Shown: positions 15,913 to 24,279 of the stretch, one piece after another
Layout of the letters: every line of letters begins with the position of its first letter
Numbering within the stretch: position 1 is the stretch's first letter
Made by a program: the position numbers and the translations under genes
NCBI RefSeq assembly: GCF_036231355.1
Contig: NZ_CP109496.1
Location: 2,046,001-2,110,000, forward strand
Length of the DNA stretch: 64,000 nucleotides
Origin: Streptomyces sp. NBC_01431
GTDB taxonomy: Bacteria; Actinomycetota; Actinomycetes; Streptomycetales; Streptomycetaceae
Reading direction: 5' to 3'
Notes under the pieces: model-generated
The model's input: only the letters and a program-made list of their open reading frames with translations
Databases searched by the model: none
What the model was told of the DNA's origin: nothing

Positions 15913-16671
15913 ATGTTCTGGGTCCTCTTCCTTCTGCTGGCGATCGCCGCGGCCGGGTTCTCCTGCGGCCGCCTGTGCCTGGCGTCCGTCGCCGCGGCGC
16001 GTCCCGTACCGCTGACGGACCGGGAAAGGAGCCTGTCCTGCTACGAGGCCGCGTTCCTGGCGGGCGGCCCCGACCGGGTCGCCGACCTCACGCTCGTCTC
16101 CATGCACCGGGCCCGCAGGCTGCTGCTCGCGCACACCGGCTGGGCCACCGTCGTCGACCCCGAGGGCCGCGACGACCTGGAGCGGTCCGTCCTGACGGCG
16201 ATCGGTCCCGGCGGCCAGGAGCGGATAGCGGCGATACGGTCCGGCGCGGCCGCCGCCGACGCGGTGCACGCGCTGGCCGAGCGGCTCGCCGCGGCCGGTC
16301 TCGCCGTTCCCGACGCCATCCGGTCCGGGGTCGGCACCTCGGTACGGGCGGTCCGCGGAGCCACCCTCTTCATCGCGGCGCTCGCGGTCACCGCACTGCT
16401 CATGCCGGGTGAAACGGGCACCGGGCGGGGGGAGATGGCGGCCTGGTTCGCCCTCCCGCTGGTCCTCACCCTCGGCTGCCTGGCCATCGCCCGGGTGGAG
16501 ATCCGTCCCCACACCCGCTGGGCCTCGCCGGACGGCCAGCGGCTGCTCGGCGGGCTCGACCCGGAGGGCGATCCGCTCACCGCGGTGGCCGTGCGCGGGA
16601 TCAGGGCGGTGGACGATCCCCAGCTGCGCAGCGCCCTGGCCGGGGGCCGCTTCGCGCATCGGGGTCAATGA
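15913..16671 (+). CDS. TIGR04222-like membrane protein without Gly/Cys-rich tail
   Basis: A 252-residue protein with an N-terminal membrane segment (1-18) and two more near 150-165 and 176-194. The signature is the motif YEAAFLAGGPDRVADLTLVSM at about 44-64, which I associate with TIGR04222 membrane proteins found near DUF692 genes in Streptomyces. Many relatives end in long Gly/Cys- or Gly-rich runs; this one ends plainly at LAGGRFAHRGQ. Cysteines are few: Cys18, Cys22, Cys43 and Cys189. The function is unknown. The start ATG lacks a clear ribosome site. It is probably functionally linked to the DUF692 gene 1 kb upstream (inference). Confidence 0.75.
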   Translation: MFWVLFLLLAIAAAGFSCGRLCLASVAAARPVPLTDRERSLSCYEAAFLAGGPDRVADLTLVSMHRARRLLLAHTGWATVVDPEGRDDLERSVLTAIGPGGQERIAAIRSGAAAADAVHALAERLAAAGLAVPDAIRSGVGTSVRAVRGATLFIAALAVTALLMPGETGTGRGEMAAWFALPLVLTLGCLAIARVEIRPHTRWASPDGQRLLGGLDPEGDPLTAVAVRGIRAVDDPQLRSALAGGRFAHRGQ

Positions 16672-16736
16672 CCGCGGCCGTCGCGGCCCCGCTGCTTTAC
16701 TTCACCCCTTTCAAAGTATCCCCTTTTGATCTGTAT

Positions 16737-16751
16737 GTACTTCCGTAGTAC
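16737..16751. promoter_or_regulatory. Inverted repeat upstream of the secreted hydrolase gene
   Basis: GTACT (16737-16741) and AGTAC (16747-16751) face each other across 5 bases, about 27 bases before the ATG at 16778. It could be an operator; the arms are short and this is weak evidence. Confidence 0.25.
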
Positions 16752-16777
16752 CGCAGCACGAAAGGGATGTACCGGCG

Positions 16778-18370
16778 ATGAGAGCAGTAGCGCTGTACGG
16801 AGCCCTCGGTTCCCTCGTCCTGACCGCGCTCGCCGCCGCCCCCGCCGGCAGCGCGGACTCGCTCACCGCCGAGGCGCGGGGGGTGGCCGTCGCCGCCGGG
16901 CGCGCGGCCGCCGACCCGATCGTCTTCGGCCGCTGCCCCCAGGCGGAGATGCTGCCCGTGACGGTCCAGTGCGGCACCGTCAAGGTGCCGCTCGACTACG
17001 CGCAGCCCACGGGCCGTCAGATCGCCCTCACCGTCAGCCGGTCCAGGGCGCGGGGCAAGGCACGCCAGGGCGCACTCGTGTACAACCCGGGCGGCCCCGG
17101 CGCCTCCAGCACGTACTTCCCGATGGCCGCCGGACTCCCCGAGTGGAAACGGATCGCCGGTGCCTACGACCTCGTCGGCTACGCGCCGCGCGGGGTGGCC
17201 CGCTCGGCCCCGCTCTCCTGCCAGGACCCGCGCGACTTCACCAAGGCCCCCACCCAGTCGCCCACGGACCCCTCGCCCTCGTACAAGCAGGAGCGGATCG
17301 CGCAGGCGCAGGCGTACGCCGAGGGGTGCGCGCGCAACGCGGGGGACGCGCTGAGCCACTACACCAGCATCAACAACGCCCGCGACCTGGACGTACTGCG
17401 GGCCGCGCTCGGCGAGAAGAAGCTGACCTTCATGGGCGCCTCGTACGGCACCTACTTCGGCGCGGTCTACGCCACGCTCTTCCCCTCCCACGTCCGCCGG
17501 ATGGTCTTCGACTCGGCGGTCGACCCGGCCCCCGAGCAGATCTGGTACCGCAACAACCTCGACCAGTCACGGGCCTTCGAGGGCCGCTGGGCGGACTTCC
17601 GCACCTGGGTCGCCAAGCATGACGACGTCTACCACCTGGGCAAAACGGCCGACGAGGTCCTGGAGAGCTACGAGAAGGTGCGGGCCAAGCTGACCCGGGA
17701 GCCGGCCGGCGGCACGGTGGGCCCCGGCCAGTTGCAGGCCGCGTTCCTCAAGGCGGGTTACTACGACGACTACTGGGCGAGCCGGGCCACCGCGCTGTCC
17801 GAGTACCTGAAGGGCAATCAGCAACCGCTGCTCGAACAGGCGGCGCCCAAGGCGGAGTCGGCGGCGGACGACGAGAACGGCAACGCGGTCTACACGGCGG
17901 TCGAGTGCAACGACGCCGCCTGGCCAAGGGACTTCACGACGTGGGACCGCGACAACAGCGCGCTCGCGAAGACCGCGCCGTTCGAGACGTGGGACAACGC
18001 GTGGATGAACCTGCCGTGCGCCTACTGGCCGGCCCCGCAGCAGAAGCCGGTGGATGTCGGGGTCAAGGAGGGGGCGCTGCCGGCGACGCTGATCCTGGCG
18101 GCCGAGCGGGACGCGGCGACGCCTTACCCGGGCGCGCTGGAACTCCAGCGGCGGCTGCCGGGCTCCGTGCTAGTCACGGAGAAGGACGCCGGTACGCACG
18201 GCATCGCGGGCGGCGCCAACAAGTGCGTCAACGGCTATCTGGAGGACTACCTGGTGAACGGTCGGACGCCGGTGCGGCGCGCTGCGTGCGCGCCGCACCC
18301 GGAGCCGAACCCGGTGTCGCTGGACGAGCGCGTGGCCGACAGGCCGGGGCGTGCGCCGCGCGCTCTCTGA
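16778..18370 (+). CDS. Secreted alpha/beta hydrolase (SlpD/SlpE-type tripeptidyl aminopeptidase)
   Basis: A 530-residue secreted peptidase-like hydrolase. A Sec signal peptide (about 1-26) is followed by the N-terminal domain start ADPIVFGRCP and VQCGTVKVPLDY, typical of Streptomyces SlpD/SlpE and tripeptidyl aminopeptidases. The oxyanion region is NPGGPGAS (103-110) and the nucleophile elbow is GASYGTY with Ser222. The acid is probably the Asp in AERDAATPYPGA and the base the His in DAGTHGIAGG, and the C-terminal CVNGYLEDYL segment is typical. One oddity: the usual G-x-D-x-RG motif reads GYAPRGVARS, so the conserved Asp is Ala. GAAAGGG serves as ribosome site at a long spacing. Confidence 0.88.
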   Translation: MRAVALYGALGSLVLTALAAAPAGSADSLTAEARGVAVAAGRAAADPIVFGRCPQAEMLPVTVQCGTVKVPLDYAQPTGRQIALTVSRSRARGKARQGALVYNPGGPGASSTYFPMAAGLPEWKRIAGAYDLVGYAPRGVARSAPLSCQDPRDFTKAPTQSPTDPSPSYKQERIAQAQAYAEGCARNAGDALSHYTSINNARDLDVLRAALGEKKLTFMGASYGTYFGAVYATLFPSHVRRMVFDSAVDPAPEQIWYRNNLDQSRAFEGRWADFRTWVAKHDDVYHLGKTADEVLESYEKVRAKLTREPAGGTVGPGQLQAAFLKAGYYDDYWASRATALSEYLKGNQQPLLEQAAPKAESAADDENGNAVYTAVECNDAAWPRDFTTWDRDNSALAKTAPFETWDNAWMNLPCAYWPAPQQKPVDVGVKEGALPATLILAAERDAATPYPGALELQRRLPGSVLVTEKDAGTHGIAGGANKCVNGYLEDYLVNGRTPVRRAACAPHPEPNPVSLDERVADRPGRAPRAL

Positions 18371-18384
18371 TCTTCCGGGTCAGG

Positions 18385-18425
18385 GGTGACCGGGGTCCGC
18401 TCGCGTGGCGCGAACCCCGGTCACC
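18385..18425. terminator. Bidirectional terminator hairpin
   Basis: GGTGACCGGGGT (18385-18396) pairs perfectly with ACCCCGGTCACC (18414-18425) between the convergent hydrolase (stop 18370) and hemQ (stop 18434). Confidence 0.65.
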
Positions 18426-18433
18426 TGGTCTTG

Positions 18434-19150
18434 CTAGGCCAGTGAGGCCACGAGGTCGGCGACGCTCTTGCGGCGGCCCGTGTAGAACGGGACCTCCTCG
18501 CGGACGTGCATGCGGGCCTCGGAGGCGCGCAGATGGCGCATGAGATCCACGATGCGGTAAAGCTCGTCGGCCTCGAAGGCGAGCAGCCACTCGTAGTCGC
18601 CGAGCGAGAACGAGGCGACCGTGTTGGCGCGGACGTCCGGGTAGCCGCGGGCCATCTTCCCGTGGTCGGCGAGCATGCGGCGACGGTCCTCGTCCGGCAG
18701 CAGGTACCAGTCGTAGGAGCGCACGAACGGGTACACCGACACGTAGTCGCGCGGGTTCTCGTCGGCGAGGAACGCCGGGATGTGCGCCTTGTTGAACTCG
18801 GCGGGCCGGTGCAGTGCCATGTTCGACCACACCGGTTCGAGCGCGCGGCCCAGCTTGGTGCGGCGGAACAGGTTGTAGGCGCCCTGGAGCTCGTCGGAGG
18901 TCTCCGCGTGCCACCAGATCATGATGTCGGCGTCGGCGCGCAGACCCGACAGGTCGTAGGTGCCGCGGACGGTGACGTCCTTGGCGGCGAGCTGGTCGAA
19001 CAGCTCCTGGACCTCGTCGGCGTAACCGGCGCGATCCTCAGGAAGTACGTCGCGCAGCTTGAAGACAGACCACAGGGTGTAGCGGATGACCTCGTTGAGG
19101 TCCTTCGCCTTCTTCCCCGCGTTGGGAATCTTTTCCGGAGCAGCACTCAT
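18434..19150 (-). CDS. hemQ: Coproheme decarboxylase HemQ (ChdC)
   Basis: A 238-residue chlorite-dismutase-family protein of the actinobacterial ChdC/HemQ type, which oxidatively decarboxylates coproheme III to haem b using peroxide, the last step of the coproporphyrin-dependent pathway. Likely key residues are His163 in [14 protein letters not shown] (proximal haem ligand), Tyr140 in [13 protein letters not shown] (the reactive tyrosine position) and His123 in KAHIPAFL (candidate distal base of actinobacterial enzymes). [14 protein letters not shown] and the ending [23 protein letters not shown] are family typical. The start ATG at 19150 is 4 bases from the hemG stop, so the two are co-transcribed. 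Confidence 0.93.
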   Translation of the reverse strand: MSAAPEKIPNAGKKAKDLNEVIRYTLWSVFKLRDVLPEDRAGYADEVQELFDQLAAKDVTVRGTYDLSGLRADADIMIWWHAETSDELQGAYNLFRRTKLGRALEPVWSNMALHRPAEFNKAHIPAFLADENPRDYVSVYPFVRSYDWYLLPDEDRRRMLADHGKMARGYPDVRANTVASFSLGDYEWLLAFEADELYRIVDLMRHLRASEARMHVREEVPFYTGRRKSVADLVASLA

Positions 19151-19154
19151 GTGG

Positions 19155-20585
19155 CTATTGTCCCGCGTCGCTCTGGGTGTTCTGCGCCAGGGTCGACGTG
19201 GCGATGATCTCGTCCGCGGCCCGCTGGGCGCTCGCGACGCACGCGGGGATGCCCACACCGTCGTACGCGGCCCCGCAGACCCGCAGGCCGGGCAGCTTGG
19301 CGAGCTCCGCGCGGACGCGGGCGACCTTGGCGAGGTGGCCCACCGGGTACTGCGGAAGTCCGCCGATCCAGCGGGTCACTTGGGTGGCGACGGGCCGCGC
19401 GGCGAGGCCGACGGCGTCGCCGAGGTCGCCGAGCGACACGTCGACGAGGTCGGCGTCGTCCCAGTCCAGGTGGCGCTCCTCGCCGTAGCGCCCGATCGAG
19501 GTGCGCAGCACGAAGAGGTCCGGGGAGCGGTCGGTGACCCACTGCCATTTGTACGAGGAGAACGTGGCGGCCTTGATGGTGCGGCCGTCGACCGGCGGCA
19601 CCAGGAAGCCCGAGCGCTCGTCGAGCCCGGCCAGATCGCCGCGCCGGAAGGCGAGCGTGACCAGCGCCATCGAGGCGTACTCGATCTCGGAGAGCTCGGC
19701 GGCGGCGACCGGCGACTCGGCGGCGAGCAGCGCGGAGGAGGCCCAGGCGGGGGTGGACAGGACCACGCCGTCGGCGGCGAGCAGTTCGGTGTCGGTACGG
19801 ATCTGCCAGCCTTCGGCGGTCCTGGTCAGATCGAGCACCGGGGTGTCCATGCGGATCTCGCCGCCCGCGGCCCGTACGGCGTCGGCGACCGCGCCCGGCA
19901 GGGTGCCGATGCCGCCGTCGAGGCCCGCGAAGACCGGCCCGGTCTGCTGCTTGGCGGCGGCCTTCGCCTGGATGTCCTGGACGCCGTCGAGGAGCGAGCC
20001 GTGGCTGCGGGCCGCCTCGAAGAGCTGGGGGACGGCGGCCCGCATCGAGATCTTGTAGGCGTCTCCGGCGTACACGCCGCCGAGCAGCGGCTCCACCAGG
20101 CGGTCGACGACCTCGCGGCCGACCCGCCGGGCGACGAACTCGCCGACGCCGATGTCCTCGCCGACCTCGGTCGGGGCGAGTTCGCGATCCTGCGCGATAC
20201 GAGCCAGTCCCTCGGCGGACACGATGTCGTGCAGCGCGGCGGGGTCCGCGGGGACACCCATCACATGGCCCTTGGGCATCGGCCGCAGGGTGCCCCGCGT
20301 CCACAGCGAGGCGTTGGCGGTCGCGGGCGCCTGGATCCGGTCGCCGAGGCCGACGGCGCGGGCCAGCTCGACGCCCTCGGGGCGGCGGGCCAGCATCGAC
20401 TCGGCGCCGAAGTCGACGGGCGCGCCCGCGATCTCCCCGGCGAGCAGCTTGCCGCCGAGCGTCGTGGTGGCTTCGAGCAGGGTCACGCGGGCGCCGGCCC
20501 CGAGCAGCCGGTGGGCCGCGGCGAGTCCGGAGACACCGCCGCCGACGACGACGATGTGCGGGGCGCTGGTGACGGCGTTTTCCAT
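19155..20585 (-). CDS. hemG: Coproporphyrinogen III oxidase (HemG/HemY/CgoX flavoprotein)
   Basis: A 476-residue FAD-dependent porphyrinogen oxidase. The FAD-binding motif [16 protein letters not shown] is at about 12-27, followed by the [11 protein letters not shown] acidic-strand motif; [10 protein letters not shown] and the C-terminal [19 protein letters not shown] (FAD motif 2) are diagnostic. Such proteins are often called protoporphyrinogen oxidase. Because hemQ is the next gene, the physiological reaction is probably coproporphyrinogen III to coproporphyrin III. The ferrochelatase step is not in this window. The ATG at 20585 has a G-rich stretch just upstream. Confidence 0.92.
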   Translation of the reverse strand: MENAVTSAPHIVVVGGGVSGLAAAHRLLGAGARVTLLEATTTLGGKLLAGEIAGAPVDFGAESMLARRPEGVELARAVGLGDRIQAPATANASLWTRGTLRPMPKGHVMGVPADPAALHDIVSAEGLARIAQDRELAPTEVGEDIGVGEFVARRVGREVVDRLVEPLLGGVYAGDAYKISMRAAVPQLFEAARSHGSLLDGVQDIQAKAAAKQQTGPVFAGLDGGIGTLPGAVADAVRAAGGEIRMDTPVLDLTRTAEGWQIRTDTELLAADGVVLSTPAWASSALLAAESPVAAAELSEIEYASMALVTLAFRRGDLAGLDERSGFLVPPVDGRTIKAATFSSYKWQWVTDRSPDLFVLRTSIGRYGEERHLDWDDADLVDVSLGDLGDAVGLAARPVATQVTRWIGGLPQYPVGHLAKVARVRAELAKLPGLRVCGAAYDGVGIPACVASAQRAADEIIATSTLAQNTQSDAGQ

Positions 20586-20735
20586 GCCCCCACTGTCTCA
20601 GACCGCCTCATCGCGGTGATCCGCGCCCACCTCCGAGTCCGCGAACGGGAATTCCCCGCTGCCCCGGTGCGTATCTTCCCCAGAAGGCACAACCCGAGTA
20701 GGGCTCAGCGGACTTCAGGGATGGAGGCACCCCCC

Positions 20736-22103
20736 ATGGCGGCGGAGCGACTGGTGGTCATCGGCGGCGATGCGGCGGGCATGTCCGCCGCATCGCAGGC
20801 GCGCAGGCTCAAGGGCCCCGAGGAGCTGGAGATCGTGGCCTTCGAGCGATCGGGCTTCACCTCGTACTCGGCCTGCGGGATTCCGTACTGGGTGGGCGGC
20901 GACGTACCGGGTCACGAGGACCTGATCGCCCGCACCCCCGAGGAGCACCGGGCGCGCGGGATCGACCTGCGGATGCGTACGGAGGTGACGGAGCTGGACG
21001 TCGCCGGCCGCCGGGTGCGGGCCCGGGACCTGGAATCCGGCGCCGAGGCGTGGACGTCGTACGACAAGCTCGTGATCGCGACCGGGGCGAGCCCGGTGCG
21101 GCCCGCGCTGCCGGGGATCGACGCGCCGGGGGTGCACGGGGTGCACACCATCGACGACGGCGGGGCGCTGCTGGACAGTCTGGCCGCCGCCGGTGGCCGC
21201 CGCGCGGTGGTGGTGGGCGGCGGCTACATCGGCATCGAGATGGCGGAGGCGCTGCTCAGCCTGAACTTCGAGGTGACACTCCTGACCCGGGGCGCCGAGC
21301 CCATGCACTCGCTCGACCCGGACATGGGGCGCCTGGTCACTCGGGCGATGGAGGAGTCCGGGATCCGGGTGGTCACCGGCGCCGAGGTCACCAAGGTGCT
21401 GACCGCAGGGTCGGGGCGGGTGAGGGCGGTGGCGACGGAGTCGGCCGAGTATCCGGCGGACGTGGTGGTCCTCGGTCTGGGCGTGGCACCCAACACGGCC
21501 CTGGCCCGCGGGGCCGGTCTGCCGCTCGGCGAGTCGGGCGGTCTGCTCACGGACACCTCGATGCGGGTGCGCGGCCACGAGAACATCTGGGCGGGCGGCG
21601 ACTGCGTGGAGGTCCTGGACCTGGTGTCGGGCCGCCTGCGTCACATCGCGCTCGGTACGCACGCCAACAAGCACGGCCAGGTCATCGGCTCCAACGCGGG
21701 CGGCGGCTATGCCACGTTCCCGGGTGTCGTCGGCACGGCCGTCACCAAGGTCTGCCAGACGGAGATCGCCCGCACCGGCCTGCTGGAGAGGGAGGCCCGC
21801 GCGGAGGGCCTCCAGTACATCACCGCCACCATCGAGTCGACCAACACCGCCGGGTACTACCCGGGCGCGGCCTCGATGGCGGTGAAGATGCTGGCCGAGC
21901 GGCGCACGGGGCGGCTGCTCGGGGTGCAGATCGTGGGCCGCGAAGGCGCGGCGAAGCGGATCGACGTGGCGGCCGTCGCCCTGACCGCCAGGATGACGGT
22001 GGACGAGCTCACCGCCCTGGACCTCGGGTACGCCCCGCCGTTCTCACCGGTGTGGGACCCGATCCTGGTGGCGGCGCGCAAGGCGGTGTCCGCCGTGCGG
22101 TGA
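20736..22103 (+). CDS. FAD-dependent CoA-disulfide-reductase-like oxidoreductase
   Basis: A 455-residue single-cysteine pyridine-nucleotide disulfide reductase. FAD motif VVIGGDAAGMSAA is at 7-19, the active cysteine is Cys47 in SYSACGIPYW, the NAD(P) motif VVVGGGYIGIEMA is at 158-170, and the second FAD motif is IWAGGDCVE around 284-292. This is the pattern of CoA-disulfide reductase, NADH oxidase and persulfide reductase, all of which use a lone Cys-SH/Cys-SOH. Streptomyces relies on mycothiol more than CoA as low-molecular-weight thiol, so the substrate is open. ATG 20736 was chosen over 20721 because GGAGG lies 8 bases before it. It is divergent from hemG across 150 bases. Confidence 0.88.
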   Translation: MAAERLVVIGGDAAGMSAASQARRLKGPEELEIVAFERSGFTSYSACGIPYWVGGDVPGHEDLIARTPEEHRARGIDLRMRTEVTELDVAGRRVRARDLESGAEAWTSYDKLVIATGASPVRPALPGIDAPGVHGVHTIDDGGALLDSLAAAGGRRAVVVGGGYIGIEMAEALLSLNFEVTLLTRGAEPMHSLDPDMGRLVTRAMEESGIRVVTGAEVTKVLTAGSGRVRAVATESAEYPADVVVLGLGVAPNTALARGAGLPLGESGGLLTDTSMRVRGHENIWAGGDCVEVLDLVSGRLRHIALGTHANKHGQVIGSNAGGGYATFPGVVGTAVTKVCQTEIARTGLLEREARAEGLQYITATIESTNTAGYYPGAASMAVKMLAERRTGRLLGVQIVGREGAAKRIDVAAVALTARMTVDELTALDLGYAPPFSPVWDPILVAARKAVSAVR

Positions 22104-22161
22104 CGCTCCGCCCCGAACGCGGGCATTCGGCCGTGGGCCGCCGGTGGCCCATCGCGCGGTG

Positions 22162-22185
22162 CCCCGCGCCCCTTGGAGCGCGGGG
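22162..22185. terminator. Hairpin between convergent genes
   Basis: CCCCGCGC (22162-22169) pairs with GCGCGGGG (22178-22185) between the oxidoreductase (stop 22103) and hemE (stop 22197). Confidence 0.5.
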
Positions 22186-22196
22186 ACGCCTACCGC

Positions 22197-23264
22197 TCAG
22201 CGGGCGGTCTGCTCGTGGACGTACGCGACGAGCCGCGTCAGCGCGTCCGGGTCCATCGACGGCAGCACCCCGTGGCCCAGGTTGAAGACGTGGCCTTCGA
22301 GACCGGCGGCCGCGTCGAGCACCTCGCGGGTCTTGGCCTCGACGGCCGCGGTCGGGGCGAACAGGACCGCCGGGTCGAGGTTGCCCTGAAGCGCCTTGCC
22401 GGGACCGACCCGGCGGGCCGCCTCGTCCAGCGGGACGCGCCAGTCGACGCCGACGACGTCAGCGCCGGCCTCGCCCATCAGACCGAGCAGTTCGCCCGTG
22501 CCGACACCGAAGTGGATGCGGGGCACGCCGTAGGAGGCGACTGCGTCGAAGACCTTCGCGGAGGCGGGCAGCACCGAGCGCCGGTAGTCGGCGGGGGCGA
22601 GCGCGCCCACCCAGGAGTCGAAGAGCTGGACGGCCGAGGCGCCCGCCTCGATCTGGACCTTGAGGAAGGCGGCGGTGATGTCGGCGAGGCGGTCGAGCAG
22701 GTCGGCCCACAGCTCCGGGTCGCCGTACATCATGGCCTTGGTGTTCTCGTGGTTGCGGGACGGGCCGCCCTCCACGAGGTAGCTGGCGAGCGTGAAGGGG
22801 GCGCCCGCGAAGCCGATGAGCGGCGTCGAGCCGAGCTCGCCGGTCAGCATGCCGATCGCCTCGGTGACGTAGTGGACGTCCTCGGGGGTGAGATCGCGCA
22901 GCTGCGCCAGGTCGGCCCGGGTGCGGATCGGGGCGGCGACGACCGGGCCGACGCCCGGCTTGATGTCCAGGTCGACGCCGATGGCCTTGAGCGGGACCAC
23001 GATGTCGCTGAAGTAGATCGCCGCGTCGACCTTGTGCCGGCGCACCGGCTGGAGCGTGATCTCCGTGACGAGCTCCGGCCGCATGCACGACTCCAGCATG
23101 CCGACGCCCTCGCGCACCTTGAGGTACTCCGGCAGCGAGCGCCCCGCCTGGCGCATGAACCAGACCGGCGTGTGCGGCACGGCTTCGCGCCTGCACGCCT
23201 TGAGGAACGCGGAATCGTGCGTCTTGCTGTTCGGCTGGCCCACAGGGCGGTCGTTGGCGCTCAC
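22197..23264 (-). CDS. hemE: Uroporphyrinogen decarboxylase HemE
   Basis: A 355-residue cytoplasmic TIM-barrel enzyme that removes four carboxyl groups from uroporphyrinogen III to give coproporphyrinogen III, the substrate of the HemG encoded 1.6 kb away. Signature segments are [15 protein letters not shown] (about 32-46), [53 protein letters not shown] and the C-terminal [14 protein letters not shown]. The arginines of MRQAGR and the Asp of FSDI are active-site residues in the family. The GTG start begins SANDRPVGQ. It is divergent from the DUF3000 gene, with 91 bases between. Confidence 0.96.
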   Translation of the reverse strand: MSANDRPVGQPNSKTHDSAFLKACRREAVPHTPVWFMRQAGRSLPEYLKVREGVGMLESCMRPELVTEITLQPVRRHKVDAAIYFSDIVVPLKAIGVDLDIKPGVGPVVAAPIRTRADLAQLRDLTPEDVHYVTEAIGMLTGELGSTPLIGFAGAPFTLASYLVEGGPSRNHENTKAMMYGDPELWADLLDRLADITAAFLKVQIEAGASAVQLFDSWVGALAPADYRRSVLPASAKVFDAVASYGVPRIHFGVGTGELLGLMGEAGADVVGVDWRVPLDEAARRVGPGKALQGNLDPAVLFAPTAAVEAKTREVLDAAAGLEGHVFNLGHGVLPSMDPDALTRLVAYVHEQTAR

Positions 23265-23342
23265 GCCCAGAATCTTCGCATGTACCGGGAAGCGGCCGAC
23301 CCGGGCCGGGTGTCCCTACCAGCGCCGGGCGCCCGTTCCGCC

Positions 23343-23348
23343 TAGTCT
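23343..23348 (+). promoter_or_regulatory. -10 element directly before the DUF3000 start (leaderless candidate)
   Basis: TAGTCT at 23343-23348 fits TANNNT and lies 7 bases before the ATG at 23356. No ribosome site precedes the ATG, so transcription probably starts at the start codon. Confidence 0.4.
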
Positions 23349-23355
23349 TCCCCGC

Positions 23356-24009
23356 ATGGCTGCCGCTCAGGGACGAACTTCGGATGGCGCTGACGGCGTG
23401 GAAGCCGCGGACGGGAACACCGTTCCGTTCGCCTTCCGTCAGGCCGTCGACGCACTGCGGACGGCGCGGCTGCGCCCCGAGATCGAGGTGGACGAGACGC
23501 GCCCGCCGCAGCGCCTGGCTCCCCACGCCTACGCCGTGGAGGCGGCGGTCGTCGACGGCGAGGACGACCTGGCCGACGGGCGGCTCGTCCTGCTGCACGA
23601 CCCCGCGGGGCACGACGCCTGGCAGGGCACCTTCCGCCTGGTCACCCTCGTACGGGCCGAGCTGGAACCGGAGATGGCGGCCGACCCGCTGCTGCCCGAG
23701 GTCTGCTGGTCGTGGCTGACCGGCGCCCTTGAGGCGCGCGGCCTGTCGTACGGGGAGGCGAGCGGCACCGTCACCCGCGCCGGTTCGCACTACTTCGGCG
23801 GGCTCGCCGAGCGGCTGCCGGCCACCCAGATCGAGATCCGGGCGTCCTGGACGCCGCGCGAGGGGCGCGCCGGGGTACCGGACACCGCGGGCCACCTCGC
23901 CGCCTGGTGCGATCTGCTGTGCCAGGTGGCGGGCCTGCCACCGGTTTCGGGACCGACCGAGGGGGGCAGCGGCGTGGTCACGCTGCCGCAGCGCCGCGAC
24001 CCCCGCTGA
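23356..24009 (+). CDS. DUF3000 family protein
   Basis: A 217-residue actinobacterial protein that I recognise as DUF3000 from FRQAVDALRTARLRPEIEVDE, RLAPHAYAVEAAV, LVTLVRAELEPEMAADPLLPEVCWSWL and the late HYFGGLAERLPATQIEIRASW segment. The function is unknown, and there is no signal peptide or membrane segment. It is conserved upstream of the RNase D/whiI region in Streptomyces (from memory). The ATG is apparently leaderless. The gene is followed by a GCCCCGC stem-loop. Confidence 0.82.
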   Translation: MAAAQGRTSDGADGVEAADGNTVPFAFRQAVDALRTARLRPEIEVDETRPPQRLAPHAYAVEAAVVDGEDDLADGRLVLLHDPAGHDAWQGTFRLVTLVRAELEPEMAADPLLPEVCWSWLTGALEARGLSYGEASGTVTRAGSHYFGGLAERLPATQIEIRASWTPREGRAGVPDTAGHLAAWCDLLCQVAGLPPVSGPTEGGSGVVTLPQRRDPR

Positions 24010-24040
24010 CGGTCCGTCGGACCGCGCACGCCCCCCTGCG

Positions 24041-24059
24041 GCCCCGCCCGTGGCGGGGC
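24041..24059 (+). terminator. Terminator hairpin after the DUF3000 gene
   Basis: GCCCCGC (24041-24047), loop CCGTG, GCGGGGC (24053-24059), 32 bases after the stop codon and well upstream of the whiI promoter. Confidence 0.5.
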
Positions 24060-24172
24060 GCGGCGCGGCCGTGCGGGCCCCCCGCCCGGACGGGCGCGCC
24101 CGCTGGGCACTCGACGTTCGCTCACCCGTCCGAATTGCCCTAAATGTTTCTCACCAAATCGTGATCATTCTC

Positions 24173-24200
24173 TAAAGGCCGAGGGGTTTGATGCCGAAGA
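24173..24200 (+). promoter_or_regulatory. Candidate sigma-WhiG promoter of whiI
   Basis: TAAA at 24173-24176 and GCCGAAGA at 24193-24200 are separated by 16 bases. The sigma-WhiG (FliA-like) consensus is TAAA, 15-16 bases, GCCGATAA, so only two -10 positions differ. whiI of S. coelicolor is known to be transcribed by sigma-WhiG. The predicted start is near 24207, leaving a leader of about 70 bases. Confidence 0.65.
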
Positions 24201-24279
24201 GGTTTGTGACCCTAACTGCACGGTTCGCCCCGGCTTCATCCCCGAGCCGGCTACGTCCCGCACCTTTCCAGGAGGCCTG

